Assembly (NCBI RefSeq): GCF_027923705.1
Contig: NZ_AP026442.1
Location: 1,178,001 to 1,242,000 of the forward strand
Reading direction: 5' to 3'
From: Cellulomonas sp. NTE-D12
GTDB taxonomy: Bacteria; Actinomycetota; Actinomycetes; Actinomycetales; Cellulomonadaceae
Length of the DNA: 64,000 bases
Positions 17,637-25,562 of the stretch are shown here, one piece after another. The translations under genes and the position numbers were made by a program. A model generated the notes under the pieces. The model was not told where the DNA came from. It ran no database searches and worked only from the letters and a program-made list of their open reading frames with translations. Positions within the stretch are counted from its first letter, which is position 1, and each line of letters starts with the position of its first letter.

Positions 17637-18698
17637 TCAGCGTTCGGTGCGGTCGTCCGGGTCGGCGGTGCCCGTGCGGGCTGCGAGCAGGCGGCGGAAC
17701 GAGTCGAGCCGCGCGGCACGGGCGGCACGTGCGGCGTCGTCCGGCGCGGCGGACACCCAGTCGTCCAGCGCGCAGTCCGGGGCGTCGCCGGCGTGCGTGC
17801 ACCCCCGCGGGCACGCCTGGGCGACCTCGGCCAGATCGGCGAACGCCGCGAGCAGGTGGGCGGGCTCCACGTGGGCGAGGCCGAACGAGCGCACCCCGGG
17901 CGTGTCGACCACCCACGTGACCGGACCCTCACCGGGCACCCGCAGCGCGACCGCCGAGGAGGAGGTGTGCCGGCCGCGTCCCGTGGTGTCGTTCACCGCG
18001 CCGGTCGCCCGGTACGCCCCGGGCACCAGGGCGTTCACCAGCGTGGACTTGCCCACGCCCGAGTGGCCGACGAGCACCGACACCTTGCCCGCGAGCGCCG
18101 AGCGGACGTCCTCGAGACCGGACACCAGCCGGTCGCCGTCCATGCCGGTCACCAGCACCCGGACGCCCACGGGCGTGTACATCGCGCTGAGGGGCGCTGG
18201 GTCGGCCAGGTCGGCCTTCGTCAGCATCAGCACCGCCGACATGCCGGCGTCGTACGCCGCCACGACGCACCGGTCGATCATCCGCGGGCGGGGTTCGGGG
18301 TCGGCGAGCGCGGTGACGATCACCAGCTGGTCCGCGTTCGCGACGATGACCCGCTCGACGGGGTCGGTGTCGTCGGCCGTCCGGCGCAGCGCCGTCCGGC
18401 GTTCCACGATGCGCACGATGCGGGCCAGCGTGCCCGTGTCGCCGGTCGTGTCGCCCACGACGTCGACCAGGTCGCCCGGCACCACGCGCTCGCGGCCGAG
18501 CTCGCGTGCCTTCATCGCCACCACGGGCTGCTCGTCAGGACCGCCCGCGTCCACCAGCACCGCGTACCGGCCGCGATCCACGCCGGTGACCATGCCGACC
18601 CGCGCGTCGGCGTGCTCGGGCCGCTGCTTGGTCCGCGGCCGAGAGCCGCGGCCGGGGCGCACCCGGACGTCCGACTCGTCGTACCGCCGCACCGCCAT
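17637..18698 (-). CDS. rsgA: Ribosome small subunit-dependent GTPase A
   Basis: A circularly permuted GTPase that assists late 30S maturation. The 353-residue protein has an N-terminal OB fold, then the G4-like TKADL, then G1 GHSGVGKSTLVNAL and G3 DTPG, ending with the zinc knuckle CPRGCTHAGDAPDC. The ATG at 18698 forms an ATGA overlap with the aroA stop, so the pair is translationally coupled, a common actinobacterial arrangement. The C-terminal tail is Arg/Asp-rich. Confidence 0.96.
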   Translation of the reverse strand: MAVRRYDESDVRVRPGRGSRPRTKQRPEHADARVGMVTGVDRGRYAVLVDAGGPDEQPVVAMKARELGRERVVPGDLVDVVGDTTGDTGTLARIVRIVERRTALRRTADDTDPVERVIVANADQLVIVTALADPEPRPRMIDRCVVAAYDAGMSAVLMLTKADLADPAPLSAMYTPVGVRVLVTGMDGDRLVSGLEDVRSALAGKVSVLVGHSGVGKSTLVNALVPGAYRATGAVNDTTGRGRHTSSSAVALRVPGEGPVTWVVDTPGVRSFGLAHVEPAHLLAAFADLAEVAQACPRGCTHAGDAPDCALDDWVSAAPDDAARAARAARLDSFRRLLAARTGTADPDDRTER

Positions 18699-20011
18699 CA
18701 GGCAGGCGCCCCGTTCCCGGCCAGCATCGCGGTCCACATCCCGACGAAGTCGGGGATCGTCTTGGCCGTGGTCGCGACGTCGTCCACCTCGACGCCCGGG
18801 ACCGCCAGCCCGATCAGCGCGCCCGCGGTCGCCATCCGGTGGTCCGCGTAGCTGTGCCAAACCCCACCGGTCAGCGGGCGGGGGGTGATGACCAGTCCGT
18901 CCGACGTCTGCTCGGCCCGGCCGCCCAGGCCCGTGATCTCGGCGGCCAGCGCCGCCAGACGGTCCGTCTCGTGACCGCGCATGTGCCCGATCCCGCGGAG
19001 CCGGGTGGGGGAGTCGGCGAGGACTGCCAGCGCGGCCACCGTCGTGGCGAGCTCGGACGCCGCACGCAGGTCGAGGTCGACCCCGTGCACGGCACCCGTG
19101 CCGCCGACGGTCAGCACGTCGCCGACGAGGGTCGCGGTGCCGCCCATGCTCGTCAGGATGTCCGGCAGCAGGGCTCCGGGCTGCGTGGTGGTCGCAGGCC
19201 AGCCGGGCACGGAGACCGTCCCGCCGGTCACCAGCGCGGCGGCCAGGAACGGTGCGGCGTTCGACAGGTCCGGCTCCACCCGGACGTCCCGACCCGCGAT
19301 CGCGCCTGGCAGCACCTGCCAGATCGCCGGGCGGGAGTCGTCGACCCGCACGCCCGCGGCGCGCAGCACCTCGACCGTCATCTGGATGTGCGGCAGGGAC
19401 GGCAGCGTCGGTCCGGTGTGTCGCACCGTCAGGCCGTCCCGGTAGCGTGCGCCGGCGAGCAGCAGCCCGGAGACGAACTGGCTGGAGCCGCTGGCGTCGA
19501 CGTCGACCTGACCGCCGTCCACCGCACCGTGCCCCCGCACCGTGAACGGAAGCCTCCCGGGCTCACCCTGCTGCTCGACGTGCACGCCGAGCGCCCGCAG
19601 GGCGTCCAGCACGGGCCCCATCGGCCGCACCCGCGCCTGCGCGTCCCCGTCGAAGTGCACGGTTCCGTCGGCCAGCGCGGCAACGGGCGGCAGGAACCGC
19701 ATCACGGTGCCGGCCAGCCCGCACTCCACCGTCACACCCCCCAGGACGGGCCCGGGGTCCACCAGCCAGTCGCCGTCCTCCTCGACCACGCGGCTGCCCA
19801 GGGCACCGAGCGCCGCCGCCATCAGGCGGGTGTCGCGGGACTGCAGCACACCGTGCAGGCGGCTGGGCCCGGAGGCGAGCGCCGCGAGGACCAGGTACCG
19901 GTTCGACAAGGACTTCGAGCCGGGGACCTCGACGACCGCGTCGAGCGGACCGACGGCGGAGGGTGCTGGCCAGGGTGCTGGCCGAGGCGCTGGCCGGGGG
20001 GCGTCGGTCAT
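18698..20011 (-). CDS. aroA: 3-phosphoshikimate 1-carboxyvinyltransferase (EPSP synthase)
   Basis: Transfers the enolpyruvyl group from PEP to shikimate 3-phosphate in chorismate synthesis. The 437-residue enzyme has GSKSLSNRYLVLAALA near residue 33, the LAGTVMRFLPP catalytic segment, YADHRMA near the C-terminus, and two-domain repeats throughout. The ATG at 20011 lies six bases after TACCCT on the minus strand. The N-terminus carries a Pro/Ala-rich repeat (PAPRPAPWPAP) from a tandem DNA repeat at 19963-20000. Coupled to rsgA. Confidence 0.96.
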   Translation of the reverse strand: MTDAPRPAPRPAPWPAPSAVGPLDAVVEVPGSKSLSNRYLVLAALASGPSRLHGVLQSRDTRLMAAALGALGSRVVEEDGDWLVDPGPVLGGVTVECGLAGTVMRFLPPVAALADGTVHFDGDAQARVRPMGPVLDALRALGVHVEQQGEPGRLPFTVRGHGAVDGGQVDVDASGSSQFVSGLLLAGARYRDGLTVRHTGPTLPSLPHIQMTVEVLRAAGVRVDDSRPAIWQVLPGAIAGRDVRVEPDLSNAAPFLAAALVTGGTVSVPGWPATTTQPGALLPDILTSMGGTATLVGDVLTVGGTGAVHGVDLDLRAASELATTVAALAVLADSPTRLRGIGHMRGHETDRLAALAAEITGLGGRAEQTSDGLVITPRPLTGGVWHSYADHRMATAGALIGLAVPGVEVDDVATTAKTIPDFVGMWTAMLAGNGAPA

Positions 20012-20065
20012 GGCTGCAGGGTACCGGCGAGGTCGTTTCCGTCCGCGGCCGGTCCGCGCCACCCG

Positions 20066-20659
20066 TCAGTCGTCCGCCGTCGCCTCACGCACCGCGTCCT
20101 TGACGGCTGCGCGGGTGTCCCAGGCGTTCTGCCAGCGCCACGCCAGCCCTGGGCGGCCCTCGTGGTCCGCCGCCGCCAGCAGCGCACCGCCGGTGGCGGA
20201 CACCGCCGACCAGAACCGGCGTCGCCGCACGGCACGCGCGCTCGGCTGGTCGAGGGTCGCGACCGTCACGCCGCGGCCCGCCGGGGCGTTGACCAGGGCG
20301 ACCGGTGCCGCGAGCGCGGCCAGCGCCAGCGCGGAGGTCCGCGGGGCACGTCCGGTCGCCAGCATCCCGCCGGCGACCAGCATCGCGGCCCCGTGCAGCC
20401 GCACGGCGGTGGTCAGCTGCCGGTCGCTCAGCTCACGGCCGAGCGCGTGGTCGAGCACGGCCTGCACGTCGACGCCGTACCGGTCGTCGAGCACGCGCTC
20501 GGCGCCGCTGAGGTGCGCGTACCGCGCCAGGCGTGCCCGCAGGGCCGTCACGCCGTCCCGCGCCGCGGTCGCGTGGGCGGAGGGATGCCGCACGGCGTCC
20601 AGCCCCTCGACCAGGAACCACGAGGCGAACATCGGACGGGCGACGCGGCGCAGCAGCAC
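20066..20659 (-). CDS. DoxX-like membrane protein
   Basis: A 197-residue protein with the DoxX pattern: RPMFASWFLVEGLDAVRHP at the start, then hydrophobic segments near residues 83-105 and 107-125 (LAALAAPVALV). The function of such proteins is poorly defined. The GTG start has GAGGAGG six bases upstream, and TAGCGT at 20711-20706 is a plausible -10. Divergent from sigR, 95 bases from the sigR long-form start. Confidence 0.75.
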   Translation of the reverse strand: MLLRRVARPMFASWFLVEGLDAVRHPSAHATAARDGVTALRARLARYAHLSGAERVLDDRYGVDVQAVLDHALGRELSDRQLTTAVRLHGAAMLVAGGMLATGRAPRTSALALAALAAPVALVNAPAGRGVTVATLDQPSARAVRRRRFWSAVSATGGALLAAADHEGRPGLAWRWQNAWDTRAAVKDAVREATADD

Positions 20660-20718
20660 GGCAGACCTCCTCGGGACCGCGCACCGACGCCGGTGCGTAC
20701 GCCCACGCTAGCGCCGGG

Positions 20719-20745
20719 GGAATGACCCCGCCGGGCGCCGGTGTT
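20719..20745 (+). promoter_or_regulatory. SigR-type promoter upstream of sigR
   Basis: GGAAT (20719-20723), 19 bases, then GTT (20743-20745). The SigR/SigH consensus is GGAAT-18 or 19-GTT. Transcription from here would begin almost exactly at the in-frame ATG 20755, which suggests autoregulated production of a longer SigR. The match is by eye. Confidence 0.6.
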
Positions 20746-20754
20746 GCAGCCACC

Positions 20755-20892
20755 ATGACCTGTGTGCTCGACCGCCCCCGTGCGGCAGACCGCTCCACGG
20801 ACGAGGTGCTCGGCATCCCACCGGTCGCGACGACGGCCGTGTGGGCCCCGTACTCGGCGGACGTCCGGGTGCGACGGCTAGGCTCGGCGCCG
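20755..20892 (+). other. In-frame N-terminal extension of SigR (possible long isoform)
   Basis: 46 in-frame codons from ATG 20755 to the sigR ATG, with no stop, starting MTCVLDRPRAADRSTDEVLG. The ATG lies ten bases after the SigR-like GTT element, so induced transcripts would be leaderless for this start. Streptomyces coelicolor makes an unstable N-terminally extended SigR from its autoregulated promoter. The parallel here is inferred from layout alone. Confidence 0.5.
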
Positions 20893-21513
20893 ATGAGCGA
20901 CGACACCACGCGGGCCCCCCAGGGCGAGGGCGACTCCGCGCGCGCCGAGCGGTTCGAGGCCGAGGCCCTGGTCTACCTGGACCAGCTGTACGGCGCTGCC
21001 CTGCGGATGACGCGCAACCCGGCGGATGCCGAGGACCTGGTGCAGGAGACGTTCGCCAAGGCGTTCGCGGCCTTCCACCAGTACCGCCCCGGGACCAACC
21101 TCAAGGCGTGGCTGTACCGCATCCTCACCAACACCTACATCAACTCCTACCGCAAGAAGCAGCGGGAGCCGCAGCAGTCCCACGCCGAGGAGGTCGAGGA
21201 CTGGCAGCTGGCCCGCGCCGAGTCGCACACGTCGACCGGGCTGCGCTCGGCCGAGGCCGAGGCGCTCGACCACCTGCCGGACTCGGACGTGAAGGACGCC
21301 CTCCAGCGCCTGCCCGAGGACTTCCGGATGGCCGTGTACTACGCGGACGTCGAGGGCTTCGCGTACAAGGAGATCGCCGAGATCATGGGCACTCCCATCG
21401 GAACAGTGATGTCCCGGCTGCACCGCGGCCGGGCACAGCTGCGCGAGCTGCTGCACGACTACGCCCGCGACCGCGGGCTGGTGCCGAGCGGCCCCGCCGC
21501 ACCGGAGGCATGA
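20893..21513 (+). CDS. sigR: ECF sigma factor SigR/SigH (redox stress)
   Basis: Directs transcription of thiol-oxidative stress genes and is held by its anti-sigma partner RsrA. The 206-residue protein has sigma region 2 (LYGAALRMTRNPADAEDLVQETFAKAFAAFHQYRPGTNLKAWLYRILTN) and region 4 (LPEDFRMAVYYADVEGFAYKEIAEIMGTPIGTVMSRLHRGR). The ATG at 20893 follows TAGGCT (20879-20884) by eight bases, a constitutive leaderless start. An in-frame ATG at 20755 would add 46 residues. Start of the sigR-rsrA operon. Confidence 0.94.
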   Translation: MSDDTTRAPQGEGDSARAERFEAEALVYLDQLYGAALRMTRNPADAEDLVQETFAKAFAAFHQYRPGTNLKAWLYRILTNTYINSYRKKQREPQQSHAEEVEDWQLARAESHTSTGLRSAEAEALDHLPDSDVKDALQRLPEDFRMAVYYADVEGFAYKEIAEIMGTPIGTVMSRLHRGRAQLRELLHDYARDRGLVPSGPAAPEA

Positions 21514-21515
21514 CG

Positions 21516-21821
21516 ATGACGCACCTGCAGCCGGACGACGACGCCCGGCCCGAGCTCGGTCAGCACACGCACGCCGAGGACGACCCCTGCGCGGCGGCCG
21601 TCGAGCGCCTCTGGTCGTACGTCGACCACGAGCTCGACGTCAGCGAGGCCGACGAGCTGCGCGAGCACCTCGCCGAGTGCACGCCGTGCCTCGAGGAGTA
21701 CGGGATCGACGTGGTGCTCAAGACGGTCGTGCGCCGCGGCTGCCAGGAGTCGGCGCCGGAGACGTTGCGCGTCCGGATCCACCAGACGCTGCTGCGCGGC
21801 GGGGCCGAGCCGCAGGCCTGA
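21516..21821 (+). CDS. rsrA: Zinc-containing anti-sigma factor RsrA
   Basis: Binds and inactivates SigR when reduced; oxidation of zinc-ligand cysteines releases the sigma factor. The 101-residue protein has the ZAS motif H51-x3-C55-x2-C58 (EHLAECTPCLEEY), an upstream Cys25 and a further Cys76. The ATG at 21516 is chosen over ATG 21510: GGAGG at 21504-21508 is seven bases from the former and only one from the latter. Either start overlaps or abuts the sigR stop. Confidence 0.93.
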   Translation: MTHLQPDDDARPELGQHTHAEDDPCAAAVERLWSYVDHELDVSEADELREHLAECTPCLEEYGIDVVLKTVVRRGCQESAPETLRVRIHQTLLRGGAEPQA

Positions 21822-21900
21822 CGCGTCGGCCGCGAGCTCCCGCGCCGCTGCGCCCGGGGCGGACCGTCGGCGACCGGTCAGCGTGAGCAGGGACGACGAA

Positions 21901-21924
21901 GGCCCCGACCGGACGGTCGGGGCC
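21901..21924. terminator. Bidirectional terminator between rsrA and bL37
   Basis: GGCCCCGACC and GGTCGGGGCC form a perfect 10-bp stem with a GGAC loop, between the convergent rsrA and bL37 genes. Confidence 0.8.
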
Positions 21925-21940
21925 TCGCGTGCATCACGGC

Positions 21941-22015
21941 TCAGGCGTTGGGGCGCTTGCCGTGGTTGGCGGCGCTGCCGGCGCGGGACTTGCGCTTGCG
22001 ACCACGCTTGCTCAT
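21941..22015 (-). CDS. 50S ribosomal protein bL37 (24 residues)
   Basis: A 24-residue, Lys/Arg-rich product beginning MSKRGRKRKSRAG and ending ANHGKRPNA. Its size, composition and the conserved NHGKRPN ending match bL37, the small protein found in mycobacterial 50S structures near 23S rRNA helices. The ATG at 22015 has GGAGAG eight bases upstream. It faces rsrA across a shared terminator, a neighbourhood I recall for this gene in other actinobacteria. Easily missed because of length; identification is by sequence memory. Confidence 0.88.
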   Translation of the reverse strand: MSKRGRKRKSRAGSAANHGKRPNA

Positions 22016-22180
22016 CGGGTTCTCTCCTCGGCTGGGGGTACGGCTGCGGCGCACGGCGGTGCGCGACGTCGTCGTCCATGGTCCCACACCGGACGAGGAG
22101 GCTCGTTCGCGGCGAGGGTCGGGTGCCTGCGCCGGCGGCGGAGGCTCAAGTCGGCGAGCCCGCCAGCCGATGACCGCAGG

Positions 22181-23269
22181 GTGAGCGCGCAGATCCAGTC
22201 CGTCATCCCGTTCCTGCACGCGCTGGCCAGCACGGGCGGCTCCGACCTGCACTGCAAGGTCGGCTCGGCGCCGCGCGTCCGCGTGGACGGCCGGCTGCGC
22301 AAGCTGCAGGCGCCCGAGCTCACCCCCGCGGACACCGAGCGGATGCTCGAGGAGGTGCTGCCGGACGACCTCGTCGAGGTGTTCCGGCGCTCCCGCGAGG
22401 CCGACTTCGCCTACTCGCTGCCCGGGGTGGGGCGGTTCCGCGTCAACGCCTACCAGGCCCGCGGTGCGTACGGGCTCGTCTTCCGGCGGGTCGCAGTGGG
22501 GGCCCAGTCGCTGAGCGAGCTGGGGCTGCCCGAGGTGGTGGGGGAGCTCGCGCTCGAGCCCCGCGGCCTCGTGCTGGTGACCGGCCCGACGGGGTCCGGC
22601 AAGACGACGACGCTCGCGTCGATGGTCGACCTGGTGAACTCGTACCGCGAGGTGAACATCATCACCATCGAGGACCCGATCGAGATCCTGCACTCGGACA
22701 AGAAGGCGATCGTCTCCCAGCGTGAGGTGCGTCAGGACACGGCCGACTTCGCGGTGGCGCTGCGCGCCGCGATGCGGCAGGACCCCGACGTGATCCTGGT
22801 GGGCGAGATGCGCGACCAGGAGACGGTCCGCGCCGCGCTGTCCGCCGCGGAGACCGGCCACCTGGTGATGTCGACGCTGCACACGATCGACGCGCCCGAG
22901 ACGATCAACCGCATCGTCGACTTCTTCCCTCCGCACGAGCAGAAGCAGATCCGCATCGCCCTGTCCCAGTCCCTGCGCGGGATCGTCTCGCAGCGGCTCG
23001 TCCGCAAGGCAGACGGCACCGGCCGGCGTCCCGCGGTCGAGGTGATGGTCAACACCGGCCGCACGGCCGAGGCGATCGTCGAGCCCCTCGACAACCCGCC
23101 ACTGATCGACCTGATCCGCGACGGCGAGTTCTACAAGATGCAGACCTTCGACCGGCACCTGTTCAGCCTCGTCCGTGACGACGTCATCACCTACGAGGAG
23201 GCGCTCGCGGCCTCGTCGAACCCGCACGACCTCACGGTGGAGCTCAAGGCCGCCGGCGTCGTCGTCTGA
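22181..23269 (+). CDS. PilT-like type IV pilus retraction ATPase
   Basis: A hexameric secretion-type ATPase of 362 residues. The N-terminal domain has GGSDLHCKVGSAPRVRVDG, then Walker A GPTGSGKTTT, the Asp box (ITIEDPIEI), Walker B DPDVILVGEMRD and the His box TGHLVMSTLHT. The pattern is PilT rather than PilB: short N-terminus and no zinc tetracysteine. The GTG at 22181 is the first sensible start; no good ribosome site is visible. No other type IV pilus gene is adjacent, so its machine is elsewhere or it works alone. Confidence 0.88.
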   Translation: MSAQIQSVIPFLHALASTGGSDLHCKVGSAPRVRVDGRLRKLQAPELTPADTERMLEEVLPDDLVEVFRRSREADFAYSLPGVGRFRVNAYQARGAYGLVFRRVAVGAQSLSELGLPEVVGELALEPRGLVLVTGPTGSGKTTTLASMVDLVNSYREVNIITIEDPIEILHSDKKAIVSQREVRQDTADFAVALRAAMRQDPDVILVGEMRDQETVRAALSAAETGHLVMSTLHTIDAPETINRIVDFFPPHEQKQIRIALSQSLRGIVSQRLVRKADGTGRRPAVEVMVNTGRTAEAIVEPLDNPPLIDLIRDGEFYKMQTFDRHLFSLVRDDVITYEEALAASSNPHDLTVELKAAGVVV

Positions 23270-23298
23270 CGCGCTCCCGACCCTCGCAGCACCCGCGG

Positions 23299-23337
23299 AG
23301 CCCGCACCCTCGGCCGCAGCACGGCCCGGTGCGGGCT
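23299..23337 (+). terminator. Terminator after the PilT-like gene
   Basis: AGCCCGCACC (23299-23308) pairs with GGTGCGGGCT (23328-23337). The loop contains a nested CGGCCG/CGGCC pairing. Confidence 0.75.
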
Positions 23338-23381
23338 CTCGCGTCGTCGGCACCTCACGCGGCCCTTGTCCCGCCGCAAGA

Positions 23382-23417
23382 CGCGATATATCGTGAGCCT
23401 TGACGAGATATATCGCG
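23382..23417 (+). promoter_or_regulatory. PadR-type operator pair upstream of DUF4097-padR
   Basis: Two GATATATC palindromes (23385-23392 and 23407-23414), centred 22 bp apart, sit within a larger inverted repeat: CGCGATATATC at 23382-23392 and GATATATCGCG at 23407-23417. ATAT-rich palindromes of this kind are typical PadR sites. A possible -35/-10 (TTGTCC at 23366, TATCGT at 23389) overlaps the first. Autoregulation by the PadR protein two genes on is inferred. Confidence 0.7.
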
Positions 23418-23433
23418 AAACTGAGGAGGGGTC

Positions 23434-24246
23434 ATGCCCACGGAGTCCTGGGTGGTCGACGGGCCGCGCGTGATCGAGCTGGAGCAGGTCACCGCCGTCC
23501 GGGTCGGGCTGGTGGCGGGACGGGTCGACGTCGTCGCGCACGACGAGCCGGGCGTGCGGCTCGAGGTGCACTCCGTCGACGGCCGTCCGCTCGAGGTGAC
23601 GCTGTCCGACGGCGAGCTGCGCGTCGGGTACGCGTTCACGCTCGGCGGCTGGGAGGGGTTCCTGGAGACGGTGCGCAACTTCCGCGGCCGGGACCGGGCC
23701 GACGTGCACGTGGCGGTGCCGCGAGAGATCGCGGTGCGCCTGGGCACGGTCAGCGCCGACGGCCTGCTCGCCGGCGTGCAGCAGGACTGCGCGGTCTCGA
23801 CGGTGTCCGGGTCGGTCGTCGTGGACGGCACCCGTGGACGGCTGAGCGCCAACACGGTGTCCGGCGAGATCGCCGTGCGCGACCACCGCGGCGACCTGCG
23901 GATCACCAGCGTGTCCGGCGACGTGGCGGCGTCCGGCCAGCTCGTCGTCGTGCAGGGCACGACGGTGTCCGGCGCCCTGACGCTCGACACCACCGCGGAG
24001 GCGTCGTCGTTCACCGTCAGCTCGGTCTCGGGCGACGTCACCGTCCGGCTGCCGCTCGACAAGGGGCTGCGGGCGACGGCGCACACCGTCTCGGGACGGC
24101 TGGTGGTGGACGGGCAGGAGTACAAGGGCACGTCGCCGGGCCAGAAGTCGGTGGACCTCAGCTCCGGCGACGGCAGCTGCTACCTGACGGCCAACACGGT
24201 GTCCGGGCACGTCACCGTGCTGCGCGGCGTCGCGGCCACCGCATGA
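23434..24246 (+). CDS. DUF4097 family beta-strand repeat protein
   Basis: A 270-residue protein with no signal peptide or membrane span. Residues from about 105 onward carry a recurring xTVSGxVxV unit (STVSGSVVV, NTVSGEIAV, TSVSGDVAA, TTVSGALTL, SSVSGDVTV, HTVSGRLVV, NTVSGHVTV), which should stack as a right-handed beta-solenoid. The DUF4097 function is unknown. The ATG follows GAGGAGGGG by three bases. Its stop overlaps padR (ATGA), so the two are coupled and share the palindromic operator. Confidence 0.85.
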   Translation: MPTESWVVDGPRVIELEQVTAVRVGLVAGRVDVVAHDEPGVRLEVHSVDGRPLEVTLSDGELRVGYAFTLGGWEGFLETVRNFRGRDRADVHVAVPREIAVRLGTVSADGLLAGVQQDCAVSTVSGSVVVDGTRGRLSANTVSGEIAVRDHRGDLRITSVSGDVAASGQLVVVQGTTVSGALTLDTTAEASSFTVSSVSGDVTVRLPLDKGLRATAHTVSGRLVVDGQEYKGTSPGQKSVDLSSGDGSCYLTANTVSGHVTVLRGVAATA

Positions 24247-24857
24247 TGGCCTCGGTGTTCGCCCACGGTCAGCTGCGCCTGTACCTGCTCGCGCTGCTGG
24301 AGGACGGTCCCCGGCACGGCTACGAGCTGATCACGGCGCTCTCGGACCGGTTCGGCGGCACGTACCGACCCAGCGCGGGCACGGTGTACCCCCGGCTCGC
24401 CCGGCTCGAGGAGGAGGGGCTCGTCGTGCGGACGGACGAGGGTCGCAAGACGACCTACGCGCTGACGCCGGCGGGCCGCGCCGAGCTCGAGGACCGTCGG
24501 GACGACCTCGCGGACCTCGAGGCCGGCATCGCCGAGACGGTCCGCGATCGGGCCCTGCAGCTGCGGGACGACGTGCGGGACGCGATGCGGGGGCTGCGCG
24601 CGGACCTCGCATCGGCCGCCCAGCAGGCCCGTGCCCACGCGGTGCCGGCGCCGGCGGCGCCCGCCGACGAGGCGCGGACGGCGTCGCACGTCAACCGGAT
24701 GGAGGCCGACGCCCTGGTGCGGCGGTTCGCCGACGAGCTGCGTGCGGACCTGCGGCGAGCGGACGCGGGACCGGGGGTGGCCCCGCTGACCGTGGACACC
24801 GTCCGGACGGTGCTCGACCAGGCGCTGCGGGCGGTGCGGGGCACGCTGCCGCGCTAG
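24243..24857 (+). CDS. PadR family transcriptional regulator
   Basis: A 204-residue regulator. The winged-helix core has RLYLLALLEDGPRHGYELITAL and GTVYPRLARLEEEGLVVRTDEGRKTTYALTPAGRAEL. A long C-terminal half follows with helical segments likely to form a coiled coil and dimer interface. ATG in an ATGA overlap with the DUF4097 gene. It probably represses its own operon through GATATATC palindromes at 23382-23417; the inducer is unknown. Confidence 0.92.
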   Translation: MMASVFAHGQLRLYLLALLEDGPRHGYELITALSDRFGGTYRPSAGTVYPRLARLEEEGLVVRTDEGRKTTYALTPAGRAELEDRRDDLADLEAGIAETVRDRALQLRDDVRDAMRGLRADLASAAQQARAHAVPAPAAPADEARTASHVNRMEADALVRRFADELRADLRRADAGPGVAPLTVDTVRTVLDQALRAVRGTLPR

Positions 24858-24866
24858 CGGCAGCGG

Positions 24867-25472
24867 TCAGGCGTCGTCCGGTAGGCCGAGCCAGGTGTGC
24901 CAGCCGGTGTGCAGCACCAGCCACGCGATCAGCCCGTACCCGGCCTGGCCGGGCAGCTGCCCGTCGCCCGCGGCGAGGTCCGCCAGCCACTGGTCGTGGG
25001 CGACCAGCGGGGTGTACGTGTCGACGTACGGCACGCGCCGCCGCCCCGCCACGTCGGCGTAGGCCGCGGACAGCTCGGCGAGGTGCTGCGCCTGGTCGGG
25101 TGAGCCGGGCGGCGGCCCGACGACGAAGGCGGGGACGCGGCGCTGCTCGGCGACGTCGAGGATGTTGGCCAGGTTCAGCCGGCTGCGTGCCAACGAGAGG
25201 CCGGCGTCCGCATCCGCCCGTCCCAGCGCGACCACCAGCCGGTTGTCGGCCTCGGGGACCCAGCGACGGGACGCCTCGAGGTCCCACCGGGCGCCGAGCT
25301 GGGTGGTGTTCTCGCCCGGCACCGCGAGGGTCAGCACGGCCAGCGGTCCGGGCGTGCTGGTGCGGGCCGCGACGCGTCCCACCCACCCGAGCGCCCGTGG
25401 GTCACCTGCGCCTGCCGCGAGCTCGTCCCCGACCACCACCAGCCTGACCGGCAGGTCAGCCACGCCCCTCAC
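24867..25472 (-). CDS. SGNH/GDSL hydrolase-like protein with altered nucleophile site
   Basis: About 201 residues. The block I region reads VVVGDELAAGAGDPRALGWVGRV, where the family GDS has become GDE, so the usual catalytic Ser is absent. Other SGNH features remain: GENTTQLGARW, VALGRADADAGLS and PGQAGYGLIAWLV near the C-terminus. It may be a non-hydrolytic relative or use a different residue. The start is uncertain between GTG 25472 and GTG 25463; longer readings lack support. Downstream of kgd, beyond a terminator. Confidence 0.7.
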   Translation of the reverse strand: MRGVADLPVRLVVVGDELAAGAGDPRALGWVGRVAARTSTPGPLAVLTLAVPGENTTQLGARWDLEASRRWVPEADNRLVVALGRADADAGLSLARSRLNLANILDVAEQRRVPAFVVGPPPGSPDQAQHLAELSAAYADVAGRRRVPYVDTYTPLVAHDQWLADLAAGDGQLPGQAGYGLIAWLVLHTGWHTWLGLPDDA

Positions 25473-25522
25473 CGCCTTCCGTGCGCCGACCGGCGCGCCG
25501 CACGGGGGCAAGTCTGGCAGCG

Positions 25523-25555
25523 CCCGGCCGCCAGCCCGGGGAGGCGGCGGCCGGG
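25523..25555 (-). terminator. Terminator after kgd
   Basis: CCCGGCCGCC (25523-25532) pairs with GGCGGCCGGG (25546-25555), 10 bp, with a 13-nt loop, eight bases beyond the end of kgd on the minus strand. Confidence 0.7.
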
Positions 25556-25562
25556 TCGCGCG

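Noticed and set aside
19963..20000. Regulatory tandem repeat at the aroA N-terminus
   Set aside because: The GGTGCTGGCC/GGCGCTGGCC repeats encode Pro-Ala-Pro-Arg/Trp in frame and look like a low-complexity protein tail, not an operator array.
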